From: Podospora bellae-mahoneyi
Lineage: Eukaryota > Ascomycota > Sordariomycetes > Sordariales > Podosporaceae
Assembly (NCBI RefSeq): GCF_035222275.1
Contig: NC_085884.1
Span: 1,488,001 to 1,552,000, forward strand
Direction: 5' to 3'
DNA length: 64,000 nt
How positions within the stretch are numbered: position 1 is the stretch's first letter; each line of letters starts with the position of its first letter. A program made the position numbers and the translations under genes. Shown one piece after another: positions 43,601 through 53,957 of the stretch. The notes beneath the pieces were generated by a model. The model saw nothing but the letters and a program-made list of their open reading frames with translations, did not search any database and was not told where the DNA came from.

Positions 43601-43991
43601 CGACACCTGGGGCTCCAAGACTCCTGCTTATGGCGGCGGTCTTTCGGCACCAACCCCTGCTGCGAGTGGCGGTGCCGACTGGGGATACACTCCCGGAGCC
43701 AGCGGCAACTCGTACGACGCGCCCACGCCCGGCGCCGGCCTCGGTGCGCCCACGCCGGGAGCGTTCAATGCTCCGACTCCGGGCGCCTACACGGCACCAA
43801 CGCCGGCGCCCATCAGCGCTCCCACTCCGGGCGTGTGGGCAGGTGGATGGGGCGGGGATACAGCGCCAACACCTGCTGCCACTGCGCCCACTCCTGGTGC
43901 TTCCGGCTCGGGATACTATGGTGCTCCGACGCCGGCCCCCTTCACGGCGGAGACGCCTGCTGCCAGCGGGGGTTATGACGATGATGAATAG
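40622..43991 (+). CDS. spt5: Transcription elongation factor Spt5
   Basis: Three exons, 40622-40993, 41049-43308 and 43363-43991, giving 1086 residues. The first 120 residues are an Asp/Glu-rich tail. RRKRRK and further acidic sequence follow. The NGN domain (about 237-335) shows [19 protein letters not shown] and [14 protein letters not shown] and binds Spt4. KOW domains follow: [59 protein letters not shown] and, near 765, [12 protein letters not shown] Gly-rich hinge leads to a C-terminal repeat region with TPAW repeats and then APTPGA repeats, the kinase-regulated platform for capping and elongation factors. It acts on RNA polymerase II in the nucleus as half of DSIF. The last intron is 54 nt with no in-frame stop, so unspliced RNA would add 18 residues inside the repeats. 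Confidence 0.96.
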
Positions 43992-44301
43992 GTGGAGTGG
44001 GTGTGTTGGCAGCGTTGTATAAAAAAAGGCAAGCCGGTGAATGGAAGATATCTTGAATTTCATGGCAATGCAATGGACGTGTTGGTTTTTTTTTTACATA
44101 TTCTTAGCGTTTGTTGTTGATGATGATGTAGTTTTATTGGTAGAGGAAAAAAGATTAGTAATTGGCGAGCGGCGAGCAGTAAAATGAATAGAAGGGTAGC
44201 CTGCTTTTTACCTATCCTACAATAAACAAAACTGAGTGGTGTTGGATGTTTTGTTTTGTGATGATGTTGACCCCGCGTGACCTTTTGGGGGCGATGTAAA
44301 C

Positions 44302-44336
44302 AGCCCCCTCCCCTCCCCTCCCCTCCCCTCCCCTCC
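44302..44336. repeat. (CCCCT)n microsatellite
   Basis: Six or so tandem copies of CCCCT. Pure pyrimidine strand. Confidence 0.85.
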
Positions 44337-45067
44337 GCCCATCATGTGTTGCGGCGCGTGTGTGACTGTGATAAATTGGCGAGGAGGCACGGAGGAGGAG
44401 GGAGGGAGGGGCATCGTGTGTCATGAGGTGGGGGATCCACATGAGCATTGAGCACACGCACCTCACACACAAACACACAGAGCCGATTCCCGAACCGCCG
44501 CCTGCTGAGCCCGCTTTGATCTTTTCAAAAAGACAAAAAAAATCCCCCAAAAAAACCCCGAGGGAATCTTTGCGAGAGATAATCTTCACTGTTATCTCTC
44601 TGTTTGCAACTCCTCTTTTAGATGAGGAGGACGACAGAGGGAGATTTCAGCCAACTTCTCAGCAGCGGAACCCCGCGTCAAAAACGTCATTGGATAACCA
44701 TCCAACAGACACGATTGACACCACCAACCGACCTATCACAGGTGATGCTCTCGAGGGGAAATGTGCCGACAGGTCAGGCTGCATTTTGAGCCGTGCGGGC
44801 ATTTTATCAAGATCAAGGTTGTTAGATGTCAGTTCACCTCAACCCAACCTCCCTCCCCTAGGGAAGGTAGGTAGGTAGGGGTAGCGGATCAGGAAAGGCT
44901 GACACAGAACATTCTAGGTCATAGTCGACACTGCGGCTTTGTGCCTGGGCGGGAGAATAATAGGGCGAATACGGAGAGAAAGTACACTGATAACTTTCGG
45001 AGGTATCCGGGGTGTCCGGATGAGAGATGTCAGTATTATTGGGATGGGTGGCATGCTTCCAAGGGGG

Positions 45068-45236
45068 GGAGGGAGGAGAGTGAGGCTTATGAGGGGGAGA
45101 GAAGGGGGGAGGGGGAACGGAGGAGGGGGAGGGAGAGGGAGAGGGAGAGGGGGAGGGAAAGGGAGAGGGAGAGGGAGAGGGAGAGGGAGATGGAGAGGGA
45201 GAGGGAGAGGGAGAGGGAAAGGGAGAGGGAAAGGGT
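45068..45236. repeat. Purine-rich (GGGAGA)n repeat tract
   Basis: About 170 nt made almost only of G and A, built on GGGAGA units with variants. Candidate for G-quadruplex or triplex structure. Confidence 0.9.
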
Positions 45237-45586
45237 GTATTATTGACCGTGAGGGGGGTCTATCTGTTTGGGATCGAGGTTGGGTTCTTTTTTTCTTTGG
45301 GAGTTCTGGTTATGGGATAGGAATGGTCTGATCATCGCGAGAGGTCATTTGAGGGCGGGGGGTCCTGTAGACGAGTCTAGAGTTTGCAGCGTCACCTTGG
45401 GGGTAATCTTTCAGCGTGGGACTCAATGATTCAATGAGCACTCAATTCACTGATTCCATGAGGGGATCCAACCTGAACATTATCACGCTTCATCCGTGCC
45501 ATTTCCATGCTCATGTTCAATTCATGTTCTCATTCATCCTTTACAAATATATACCGCCCAATCTTATATACAACCCTCCTCCCTCA

Positions 45587-47044
45587 CTACAACCCGACAG
45601 CAATAGCAGTCAACGCCCACTCCATAAACCCAGCATTCGTATCCCGAATATTATTGTTGAACTCGGCCGTCGTCGGATAAAAATTGGTCGAGTACCCAAA
45701 CTCCATCGTGAACCCATAAACCTTACTCACCCCCGGCTCAGCCCAAAACCTGCTAAAAGCATAATCATCACTCGCCCCCGAGGTGGGATACAGCCCCACC
45801 GCCTGCTGGCTAACATAGCTCCTCGAGCCCACACCCTTCATACCCGCCACTGTGGCATCCGCCGCCCTCTTGATGGCAGTCGCGTCCGCGGCAGGGATGT
45901 ACTCCTTGTACACACTATCCCCCGTCACCCCCCTCTTCCCATCATACGTCGAGTTCAAAAAGTTCATCTTTGGATCCGTCGACTGATTCACGTCATCCCC
46001 CCAAGAATACAAAATCGTCCCCGCGGCAGAGTGAATGTCCATGAACCATCTGATGCCGGGGAACTTGTCATAGACGGAGACGTGGTTCTTGGTCTCCTGC
46101 TCTGACTCGGGAGCGGTGCCGTAAAACGCCTCCGAGCTAGGGCTTGTAGAAGCAGGGGAGACGGACGAAGAGAAGAACTTGCGAAAGTTCCAGAGGAAGT
46201 TGAAGTTGCGGTTGAGATCAACGCCCACCGACGCGCCCGACGAGCCAGAGCGGGTGTTCCTGTTCTTGCGCCAGAGAGAACCAGACGACTGGTCGTAGAC
46301 CACGCCGTCTGGGTTGACGAGCGGGAAGAGGACAATCCCCGCACTGAGCACAGACTTTACCTGGGCGTTGGTGTACGTCTTTTGGCCGTATGTCAGCCCA
46401 GACCCGGACTTGTTCGCCGCGAGGAGGTCAGAAACCCAGTAGAGGAGGTTGTCGGGCCCGCCGCGCTCGCGGGCGTGCATGCCGGCCGAGAGGTAGAGCC
46501 GGTACTTTGACGTGTCGGGACCGGCTCCGGTGTAGGCGGCGACCGAGGTGCGGCCTTGGAAGGTGGTGTAGGGGAGGTTGTACTTGAAGAAGGCGCCCGG
46601 GTAGGCGTTTGCGAGGCCGGTGAGCGCAGAGTTGATCTCGTTGACGTTGAGGATGCTGGCGATGCTGGCCGTGCTGGCTTTGGTTCCGAGGCCCAAGGGG
46701 GTCACGGAGCCGCCGCTGAAGCGATCGCCGGTGCCGATGGGGGCTTTTCCCGAGGTTTGGCGCTTATCGAGGGCAGTCTCCTGGACGGTGATGGCCTCGT
46801 CCGAGCTGTACTCGCCGTGAAGCCAGCTGATCTGGTCTCTGGTGAGGAGAGCCTGGAGCTCAAACTTGCCATCGCTGGTGGGATGGGCGATGGGCCTGCA
46901 GCCGAAATCGAGCGTGTTGTTGGCCACGAGATCGGAGAAGTGTGCTGGGCTGGGAGCCCTGATCTGAACGGGCAGCAGCTCCTCCGCGAGAGACGCGGTG
47001 ACCTGGAGCGCCACCACGGCGGCGGCTGGCACAAACTGTTTCAT
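45587..47044 (-). CDS. Secreted M14 metallocarboxypeptidase
   Basis: Single-exon gene, 485 residues. The signal peptide (MKQFVPAAAVVALQVTASLA) is followed by a propeptide of about 75 residues that ends near the dibasic DKRQ site. The catalytic domain carries the zinc ligands His and Glu in GMHARERGGPDN, substrate-binding Arg and Asn in VDLNRNFNFLW, the third zinc ligand in DIHSAAGTILYSWGDD, and the general-base Glu in FTMEFGYSTNFYP. The sequence is closer to bacterial-type zinc carboxypeptidases (HARERGG rather than HAREW) than to pancreatic carboxypeptidase A. It trims C-terminal residues from peptides outside the cell, aiding nitrogen uptake. It reads toward Spt5 and ends about 1.6 kb from it. 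In coding sense the 3' third is G-rich. Confidence 0.92.
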   Translation of the reverse strand: MKQFVPAAAVVALQVTASLAEELLPVQIRAPSPAHFSDLVANNTLDFGCRPIAHPTSDGKFELQALLTRDQISWLHGEYSSDEAITVQETALDKRQTSGKAPIGTGDRFSGGSVTPLGLGTKASTASIASILNVNEINSALTGLANAYPGAFFKYNLPYTTFQGRTSVAAYTGAGPDTSKYRLYLSAGMHARERGGPDNLLYWVSDLLAANKSGSGLTYGQKTYTNAQVKSVLSAGIVLFPLVNPDGVVYDQSSGSLWRKNRNTRSGSSGASVGVDLNRNFNFLWNFRKFFSSSVSPASTSPSSEAFYGTAPESEQETKNHVSVYDKFPGIRWFMDIHSAAGTILYSWGDDVNQSTDPKMNFLNSTYDGKRGVTGDSVYKEYIPAADATAIKRAADATVAGMKGVGSRSYVSQQAVGLYPTSGASDDYAFSRFWAEPGVSKVYGFTMEFGYSTNFYPTTAEFNNNIRDTNAGFMEWALTAIAVGL

Positions 47045-48195
47045 GTTGACTCCGGAAAGGTTGAACGCCTAGCAATCCAGACCTGGCTAGAAAGGCTGGG
47101 CGTTGTGAAGAAGAAAGGGGGTGAGCTTTCCAGTTATTTAACATTTTGAACAGTCGTTGCAGTTTGAACTGGTGCAGGGGGTGAGCGTTCGAGAACCTGG
47201 AAATCGCTCTGGTCTAGATAACATGCTGGTGTCTCACCTACCAAAGTAGGAAGGCCGTCGTCGATTCGTCATTGTCCGTCGGGGCATGTGGTCGCATGAG
47301 CGGCGCGGGGGTAGCAGGGGGTCAGGGGCTGGTCTTGGGGGGGCGCCATCCAAGGATTGGGAAAGTCGGCCAAGGCTTGCCCTGTTGAACGTCGGAGACT
47401 GGCAGTTAGGGCAACTAACGGCATCGTGCATAGAACTACCGAGCAGCGACCTTCCAAATGGAGGAGCCCCCCGGTGACGGTCCACAGTCGTGAGGTTGCA
47501 TTGGTTAGCGGTTTAGGATAAATGCGATAGAGCCATCATCGACTCCCTATTACGTTTATGATTGCGGCTTTGATAGTAGATCGGGCATGCTTCCCACTAT
47601 AAGGTGCTCATGTTTATACAAGCGCCCGAGATGGAGTGGTACCCGATAACCCGCTCCATGTATGTGGTGTTTGCCTCGCTAACTTCCATCATGTCCAGGT
47701 CTCTGATGTGATCGCTGAGATATGTGTTTGTTGGCTGGTAGGGAATGTGGCTGAGGAGAGAAGTGCCAAGGTACCTAGGTGTCATCCGGTGCGAGGGCAC
47801 TGAACCAGACCCTTTCTTTATCCAACGCATGTCTCGATTCTGATATGCAGGTCTCGGGATGACGTTGTTAGCACTTCTGTCCAGCCTAGGCTTGGAAGTC
47901 GACGCCAATTTCATGATGGAGAACCATGGTCAGGAGACAGAAAATATTTACTTACCTAGCTCACATTCCTCACCTTTGCTTCCGTGACTTCGGTGAGGCG
48001 AGGCAGGGCGGCACGCAAAAATGGAAGCTACCTGGGTAGGCACAACTCCAGAGGCATTCAAAAAAAAACTTCCGTCCCATCATCATCTTCATGCCAAGCC
48101 ATCTTATCTTTTCTCCTTTTCCATCTCTCTTCTTCAACGGCATCCCTTCCCTTCATCACAGACAACAAAAAGAAATCACAGTCAACAACCAAACG
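47045..48195. other. Intergenic region
   Basis: Promoter side of the carboxypeptidase gene and 3' side of the transporter. No gene supported. Confidence 0.45.
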
Positions 48196-49907
48196 TCATA
48201 CCACGTCTTTCCAGCGCCACGCACAGCCCTGGATTGTGAACCTCGCCAACGAAAACGCTGCTAACGCCGAAATCAACACTGCACCAAAAACAAGGACAAA
48301 ACCCTCTGTGCCTAGGTTCTCGAGGATCGAGGCACTCAGAGGAATGCAAAGCAACGACCTTTTGCCCCAGTCAGTAGAGGTGTTCTCATTTGGATCCTGA
48401 GATCAGGCTTCTAGACTTACGAAAAGCTGACCACGCTGTAACTTGTACCGTAGTACTGCCCAAACTTGTTGGGAACAGTGAGTCTAGGATGTCGGTCAGC
48501 AAAGCTGTTGCCCCTGCTCTTCAAGTTGAGGGAGCACGTACTGCCCAACACAGATCGGCCCGATGCTAATGACACAACCGGTGCCGAAGCCGAAAAGGGC
48601 TGCGAACAGGTAGAGTAGCCACATCCTGTCCGTTTCCACCAACATCCAGACGGCAAATGTTGTGATGATGGAGAAGATGGTGGTCAAGATCATGGTGTTG
48701 AACCGGCCAATCTTGTCCGAGATGGCACCCGCCACCAGCCGCCCAACTCCTGAGCCTCTGTCATCGCGTTAGCTGATATTTCTGAGGTGGGGGGGTGGTG
48801 TTCAACATGCCAGGCCACACTCACCCATTCATCACGGCGACTATCACAAAAGTCCATTGCTCTTCGAATCCTTTTGCGAGAGCCCATGTCGGGACCATAC
48901 CCAATCCCGCGATCAGGATGAACTGGTTCACTGTCAACCATATGTTAGCAAGTAAACCACAGTCCAAAGTCGAGAAGGCACATACTGAAGCAACCAACAG
49001 TCGTCCACAGAAAGCTAGCATCTCGAAAACATCCAAAGTTGATCGCCCCCGACCCCCGTCGACCCTTTATGCGACCCTTGATCAGGATGTTCCCCATACC
49101 CAACAGCGATGTCACAATGAGAGCCAGGATCCTCATGCTCCATGCCCATCCCAACTTGGGCAGCGTGGTCCTCAACACCAACGGAAAAGCAGCACCCCCC
49201 ACGCTGCTACCAACGAAGACAATCCCTGCCGCCAACCCCCTCTTCTTCTCGAACCAGTGGGCGAGAACAGAGAGAGCAACAGTGCAGCATAAAGCCGCCC
49301 CCGAACCCATGACGATACCCCAGAGAAACATCAAAATACCATACATGACACCCGGAGCTCGCACGCCCTGTCTGACATGGACATCGCTCTCTTCTGACAG
49401 GAAGCCTAGCCCGACAAGTCCAGCTAGGTACACCAGACTACCCGCCATCAGCAGCCATCTCGGACCGAACCGGTCAAACCATGGGCCGACCTGGACGCCC
49501 AGGAACAAACACAGGAAGATGTTGGCGCCTGAGATCCAGGCGATGTCTTGGATCGGAAAGGAGGACAGATGGTGCTGGGCCCAGTAGGGTTGGATGACAC
49601 CGACAGAGTTGCTCAATCCGTACACGGCTGTGGTGATGCAGAAGGACCCAGCAACTGTCAACCACGCTTGCAGACCACCTTCTGGTGGCGAGTCTACTAT
49701 CATCTCCTTTGTTGACACGCCGTTTTCTGGGTCCATAGGAGGCGCGGGGGTGGTGCTGAGGGTTAGGGAGGGGGTGATCGTTGGGGGAGTAATGGGGATA
49801 AGGATATCGACATGGGTGGAGGCCGACGAGAAGGTCGACAACGGTCGTGGCCGCGTCATGTTGCCCTTTGTCGTCGGTGGTAGCTGCTTTGAGGCCGTGC
49901 TTTCCAT
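48196..49907 (-). CDS. MFS transporter, monocarboxylate-permease-like
   Basis: Five exons on the minus strand: 49907-48986, 48930-48825, 48757-48542, 48483-48421 and 48358-48196; 489 residues. Each join is GT-AG and restores typical sequence: FMNQFILIAG, NGGSGVGRLVAG, CVGQLTVPNKFG and VVSFSSLLCIP. A Pro/Thr-rich cytosolic N-terminus of about 75 residues precedes PPEGGLQAWLTVAGSF, the hallmark of fungal MCT-like MFS proteins. About twelve membrane helices follow, including SGANIFLCLFLGVQVGPWFDRFGPR (loop 2-3 signature DRFGPR) and VLAHWFEKKRGLAAGI. Substrates of this class include monocarboxylates, riboflavin and secondary metabolites; none can be assigned. The last exon supplies the final helix (FVLVFGAVLISALAAFSLA). 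The two 3' exons have no ATG-led frame of their own. Confidence 0.9.
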
Positions 49908-51370
49908 AGCGATGACACAAAGAATATGGTGACTGTCAAGGTGAGTTTTGACCGAACAACAGAAAGAGCAGGCTCGTCACCGGCTGTAAAGTCTCCTTCG
50001 TTGTTGCCGGCGGAAGTATATATCCCATACGGCAAGTCCTCCATGGGATTTTTTGCCTTTCTGACAGCCTTGGCCTGGCTAGTCTCCTGACACTAGTTGT
50101 GTCCGGTCGTTCTTCCATGAGTCCATCCCTCGATCTGGCTTGGTGCTGAACAACACGCCCCCCCTGTCTTTTACTCTAGCCCCGAAACCGGTACTTTTGG
50201 TATCCCAGGAACAAATCCCCCGCCCCAACCACAGCTAGCCCCGGGAAGAGCCGCCATATCCGCAGCGCTGGGTACCAGGGTGTCATTAATGGGCCACATG
50301 CTTCCTGAATCAGGACTTAGGGGGGGGGAAAAGTCACCATCGTCAGCAAAAAACCCTTGTGAGAGCCGCAATTCTAGCCAACCGGGCACAGTGGCGGCTG
50401 ACGTGCAAGTCGACCGAATTGGAGGTTCCCCCCGACACCAGCCCATGCGGATGTACCCGACTTGAACCCGACCATGAACAGAAGCTCCAATGACAGGCTT
50501 GAAGAAACCAAAGAATTGGACCACGATTGACAAGCCCCATCATGGATCTGGAAACCACCAGTGGCTGGATGGCAAATCCTGGCATCAGGTGAAGGTGCAA
50601 AATTTTCACACTTGGAGCTCTTTGTAAGGGCTATGACGAGGTCATTAGGACATTGTCAGCTTAGGAGTCCCTCCCTTGCTGCTGTACAAGTTGAACAGTG
50701 CGCCAAATCTTAGCCTGGGTAACCCTCAGAGAAGTTGTGAGGCGGCATCTGCTTGCAAGGGAGTTGGAGAGGAAAACACCAGGTTTTGTGACCTCGTGAT
50801 GTGGTGGAATTTTTGCTGCTGAAGTGATCCCAAACCGCGGAGCGGTGAAAGCCCTGATCATCGGTTTGTTGGACAAGGACCCCTGTTTGGTTCCCTCCCA
50901 ACCACCTCAACCGTTGATATCTTTGACTACTTGGAGAAAGGTCTTGTTCGATCGAGTTCTCTAGTGCGAAGATGATTGTGTAGTGTGAGATGTCACAAAT
51001 CGGGGTATTGCTTGGCATCGAATGTCTGGAACACAACCAACCCCTTGTCAAGAGTTGTTTGCTGCTTCAGCCCTAACCCTTGTTTAGATGCCTAACCTCC
51101 AAGATATCAACTTCAATAGATCGTTACCATTATTTCGCAGTTTCAGACACGATGATTCCCACAAGTCGAGGTAGCATCGTTTTAAATGAGCCAATGACCA
51201 CCCCTCATCTTAGAATCCCGTCGCTTGGCATGCCATCTTTTCAAATCTCCGTCGGTGTTCTCTAAGCGCGGTATTAGGGGGGGCAGGGCGAGGCAAATAC
51301 CAATGGCAAGCTCAATCTGTTTTCTCCCGATATTCAGTGATTTCGTGCACATATCTGCCTGTTCCAAAAG
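49908..51370. other. Intergenic region
   Basis: About 1.5 kb with no supported gene on either strand. The left end is the promoter of the transporter. Confidence 0.45.
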
Positions 51371-52360
51371 ATGACGCCCGCCGACCTCGGCACCACCACC
51401 ACGACAGGCGCTACGACTACTGCTCCTTTCCCGTTCGCCGAAACAACTTCCCAGAGGATCGGCTGTAGCGCGCTGGTAACGGGGTATTACCAGTGTGGGA
51501 GCAACGAAGATGAAGGATGCTGTCCCACTGGGTATGCCTGTGACGGAGAGATGGATCGGTGCATCATCCCCAGCACTCCGTCGACCAACGTGGATTTTAC
51601 TGGGAGATGCTTCGGGCTGTTGGGGTATGGGCAATGTGATGAGGAGGCGGGAGGTAAGCTTGACGCTGATGATTACCTACCTAGGTGAACTTGCTTACAG
51701 TTTCCGTCCGCAGGAGGCTGTTGCCCTTCCTCCTACGCCTGCCTGGACGGCAGCTGCATGCTCACGCAAAAGGTTCAGAAAACACTCACCAGCTGGGTGT
51801 CATACGGGAGTGTTGAGGCTGGGACAACACCCTCGATTATTGTGATGGACTACTCTTATCCGCCGGATATACAGGTGTCGCTCACCCGTCTTTTCAATGC
51901 GGCTCCTATGACGACTACCGATCCTTTCTTCGAAGGGACCACTACCAGCCCTCTTCTCGAGGGGACATTCACGACTTCCAGGCTTCCAACAGGTATCGAT
52001 ACGGAACCGAAAGAAGGCTTAGGGACGGGGATTATTGCGGGAATTGTTGTTTCTTGCGTTGCGGTTGGCCTGATTATCATTGCGGGGCTGTTCTTCTTTG
52101 TTCGACGACAGCGACGAAACAGAAAAGAGGACGGCGACAGCAAAGATAGCCCTGCAGCGGAACTGGCTGAGAAGTCCATTGTTGAGCTTGCGGAAAAGTC
52201 TGATGTGCACGAAGCAGACACACGGAGGGTGTTTGAGGCGGACACGGAGCGACACACGCACGAGATGGCTTGCAACGACATCAAAACAGAAGCGTGGGAG
52301 TTGGAGGATACGTCATGTAAGGTCCCGGGAACTGCCTCCATCTTACGGGGTAGTATCTGA
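51371..52360 (+). CDS. Cysteine-rich single-pass membrane protein
   Basis: Two exons, 51371-51653 and 51714-52360, giving 309 residues. A Thr-rich N-terminus without obvious signal peptide leads to two cysteine clusters: GCSALVTGYYQCG with EGCCPTGYACDG, and CFGLLGYGQCDEEAGG with the exon-2 GCCPSSYACLDGSC. Both contain a C-C-P-x-x-Y-A-C unit, so the domain is internally duplicated. A Thr/Ser region follows, then one transmembrane helix (GIIAGIVVSCVAVGLIIIAG) with a basic stop-transfer (VRRQRRNRK). The cytoplasmic tail is repetitive and acidic (LAEKS, HEADTRRVFEADTERHTHE). This is a fungal surface-receptor-like layout; no ligand known. Lack of a signal peptide suggests that a 5' exon is missed or the helix acts as signal-anchor. 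A decayed tandem copy lies 0.4 kb downstream. Confidence 0.75.
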
Positions 52361-52761
52361 GCAGGAGAAAGACGCGGATATCCCTGCAAAGACAGTACAG
52401 ACCTAGTGTTCAACGGAGCAGTTGAAAAGTCTTTTCGAACATCAATAGAGCCGGACTATCAGCACAGCCCCCAGCAATTTACCTGGTTACGCAGCACCAA
52501 CACTCCCTCGAAATACCTTGCATCAACACCCTCAAGGGAACCAATCACTTGGACAAAGGTTGCGTTGCACTCTTTGATATAGGAAGTAATCGATGGTCAC
52601 ACAAGCCTCGAGTGCAGAACTAACAAGACTTGGCACACAACCCTCTCTCGCGCTGTTCTGCCTGCCTGGTCTGAGGGAACAGGATGGTACAAAGGGCAGT
52701 TTGGGCCGTTTCGCTAGATGGCCTTGGTTTTATCTACCTCACCCTTCAGCGCACACCCAAA
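52361..52761. other. Spacer between tandem paralogues
   Basis: No gene. The remains of the copy's promoter probably lie here. Confidence 0.45.
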
Positions 52762-53636
52762 ATGACTACCGCTACCCCGACTACATTAAGGGATCTCCGG
52801 GCGATTGAGGTGCTGGTTGACACGAGTAACACGGCGCTGGTGGAATTTCTTCGTACCGCGTACGGCTACTCTTCAGACAAGCGCAAGTTCCACCCAGACC
52901 TCCTCTACCACTGCCGCTCTCCCCAACGCCTGTGGTCTGCCGAGTTATTTTGACTGCGGGGGAGATTGCCCTGGGTGTTGTCCCGTCGGATTGATCTGTG
53001 GAGGACCTGGGGGGAGGGATGACCGTTGCTTTTTCGACAGACCTGCCTCGATCGTACCGTGGGGGGATATACGTCAATCATGTCCGGATAAAGGCGGGTA
53101 TGGAGCTTGCCCTGAGACGGTGGGAGGTAAGAGCTGACGTGTTTCCCGGTGGTTCATAGCCAACATGGTGTGGCAGGAGGCTGCTGTCCGGCATCGTACG
53201 CCTGCGTTAGCGGTGGGTGTATGCTATACAAAAGAGATCCAGGTGACTGCTCTGAGCACAATGGTGTGGTGGGATGATATAGGTCGGGAGAGGGCCGACC
53301 GGATTACCACTATCAATGGCACGATAATGGTGACGGCGCCAAAGAAAACAAAAACAGAATGATGTAGACGTCGATGGCCCGTACAGTATCCTCGAGGTTG
53401 ACAAAAAGGCCGGTCTGCATGAAGCAGATGCGGAGAGACATACGTCTGAGCTGCCTTGTAACCAGAATGAAGCTTGGGAGATGGAGGACACGTCATACAG
53501 ACCAGAGTTGTGGTCATATCATGGACGGGCAGAGCTGGAGATGGAGCCGGATGTGCCCATCATGAACATAGACGGCGCTGAGGTTGTTGCGGTGACTCCC
53601 GCTTCACCATCAGAGGCTCTAGAGATGGGTCAGTAG
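52762..53636 (+). pseudogene. Decayed tandem copy of the cysteine-rich membrane protein
   Basis: The same gene structure is visible. A Thr/Ser-rich start is followed by ACGLPSYFDCGGDCPGCCP and YGACPETVGG at a GTAAGA donor, then GCCPASYACVSGGCML after a CAG, the same intron position as in the upstream gene. Further on, HEADAERHTSELPCNQNEAW with EMEDTSYRPELWSYHGR matches the intact tail. The parts are not in one frame: the only nearby ATG (52762) is out of register with the cysteine domain, and the membrane helix is replaced by stop-containing sequence near 53270-53340. At least three lesions. The tail of this copy continues (MNIDGAEVVAVTPASP) beyond the end of the live copy, so the live gene may have lost its own C-terminal end by a frameshift near 52317. 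Confidence 0.7.
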
Positions 53637-53957
53637 CCACCATCACCGACACCGAGCCCAGTTTCTCCGCTTGATACACCCGAAACGATGAAGAACTCAC
53701 CTGATACGACCACTGTCATCTCCCCAGTTGATACACCAGGAACAAAACACACCGGGAAAGCCACCACCACCACCACCATCGTATACCATCAAATAGAGTT
53801 AACATGTAAAGACTAAAAGTTACCATTACTGCTCTCCAAAGCCATGATTCGATACTATTACCCCTTGCCCTTCCCCAAGAATCAAACCCACTAAACCAAC
53901 ACAGCAAATACACATGAACGCTATTACAATATATAACCCCCCTTCCCACCCCCCTCC
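53637..53957. other. Convergent spacer
   Basis: Contains a (CCA)n run near 53763. No gene. Confidence 0.4.

Larger units (their letters stand above)
43992..45586. other. Convergent intergenic region with purine/pyrimidine repeats
   Basis: Shared 3' flanks of Spt5 and the carboxypeptidase. Contains the two tandem repeats listed separately and a TAGG run near 44868. No gene supported; frames over the purine repeat are artefacts. Confidence 0.5.

Noticed and set aside
44941-45331. Arg/Glu/Gly-rich frames over the purine repeat
   Set aside because: Direct translation of (GGGAGA)n; no start context or domain.
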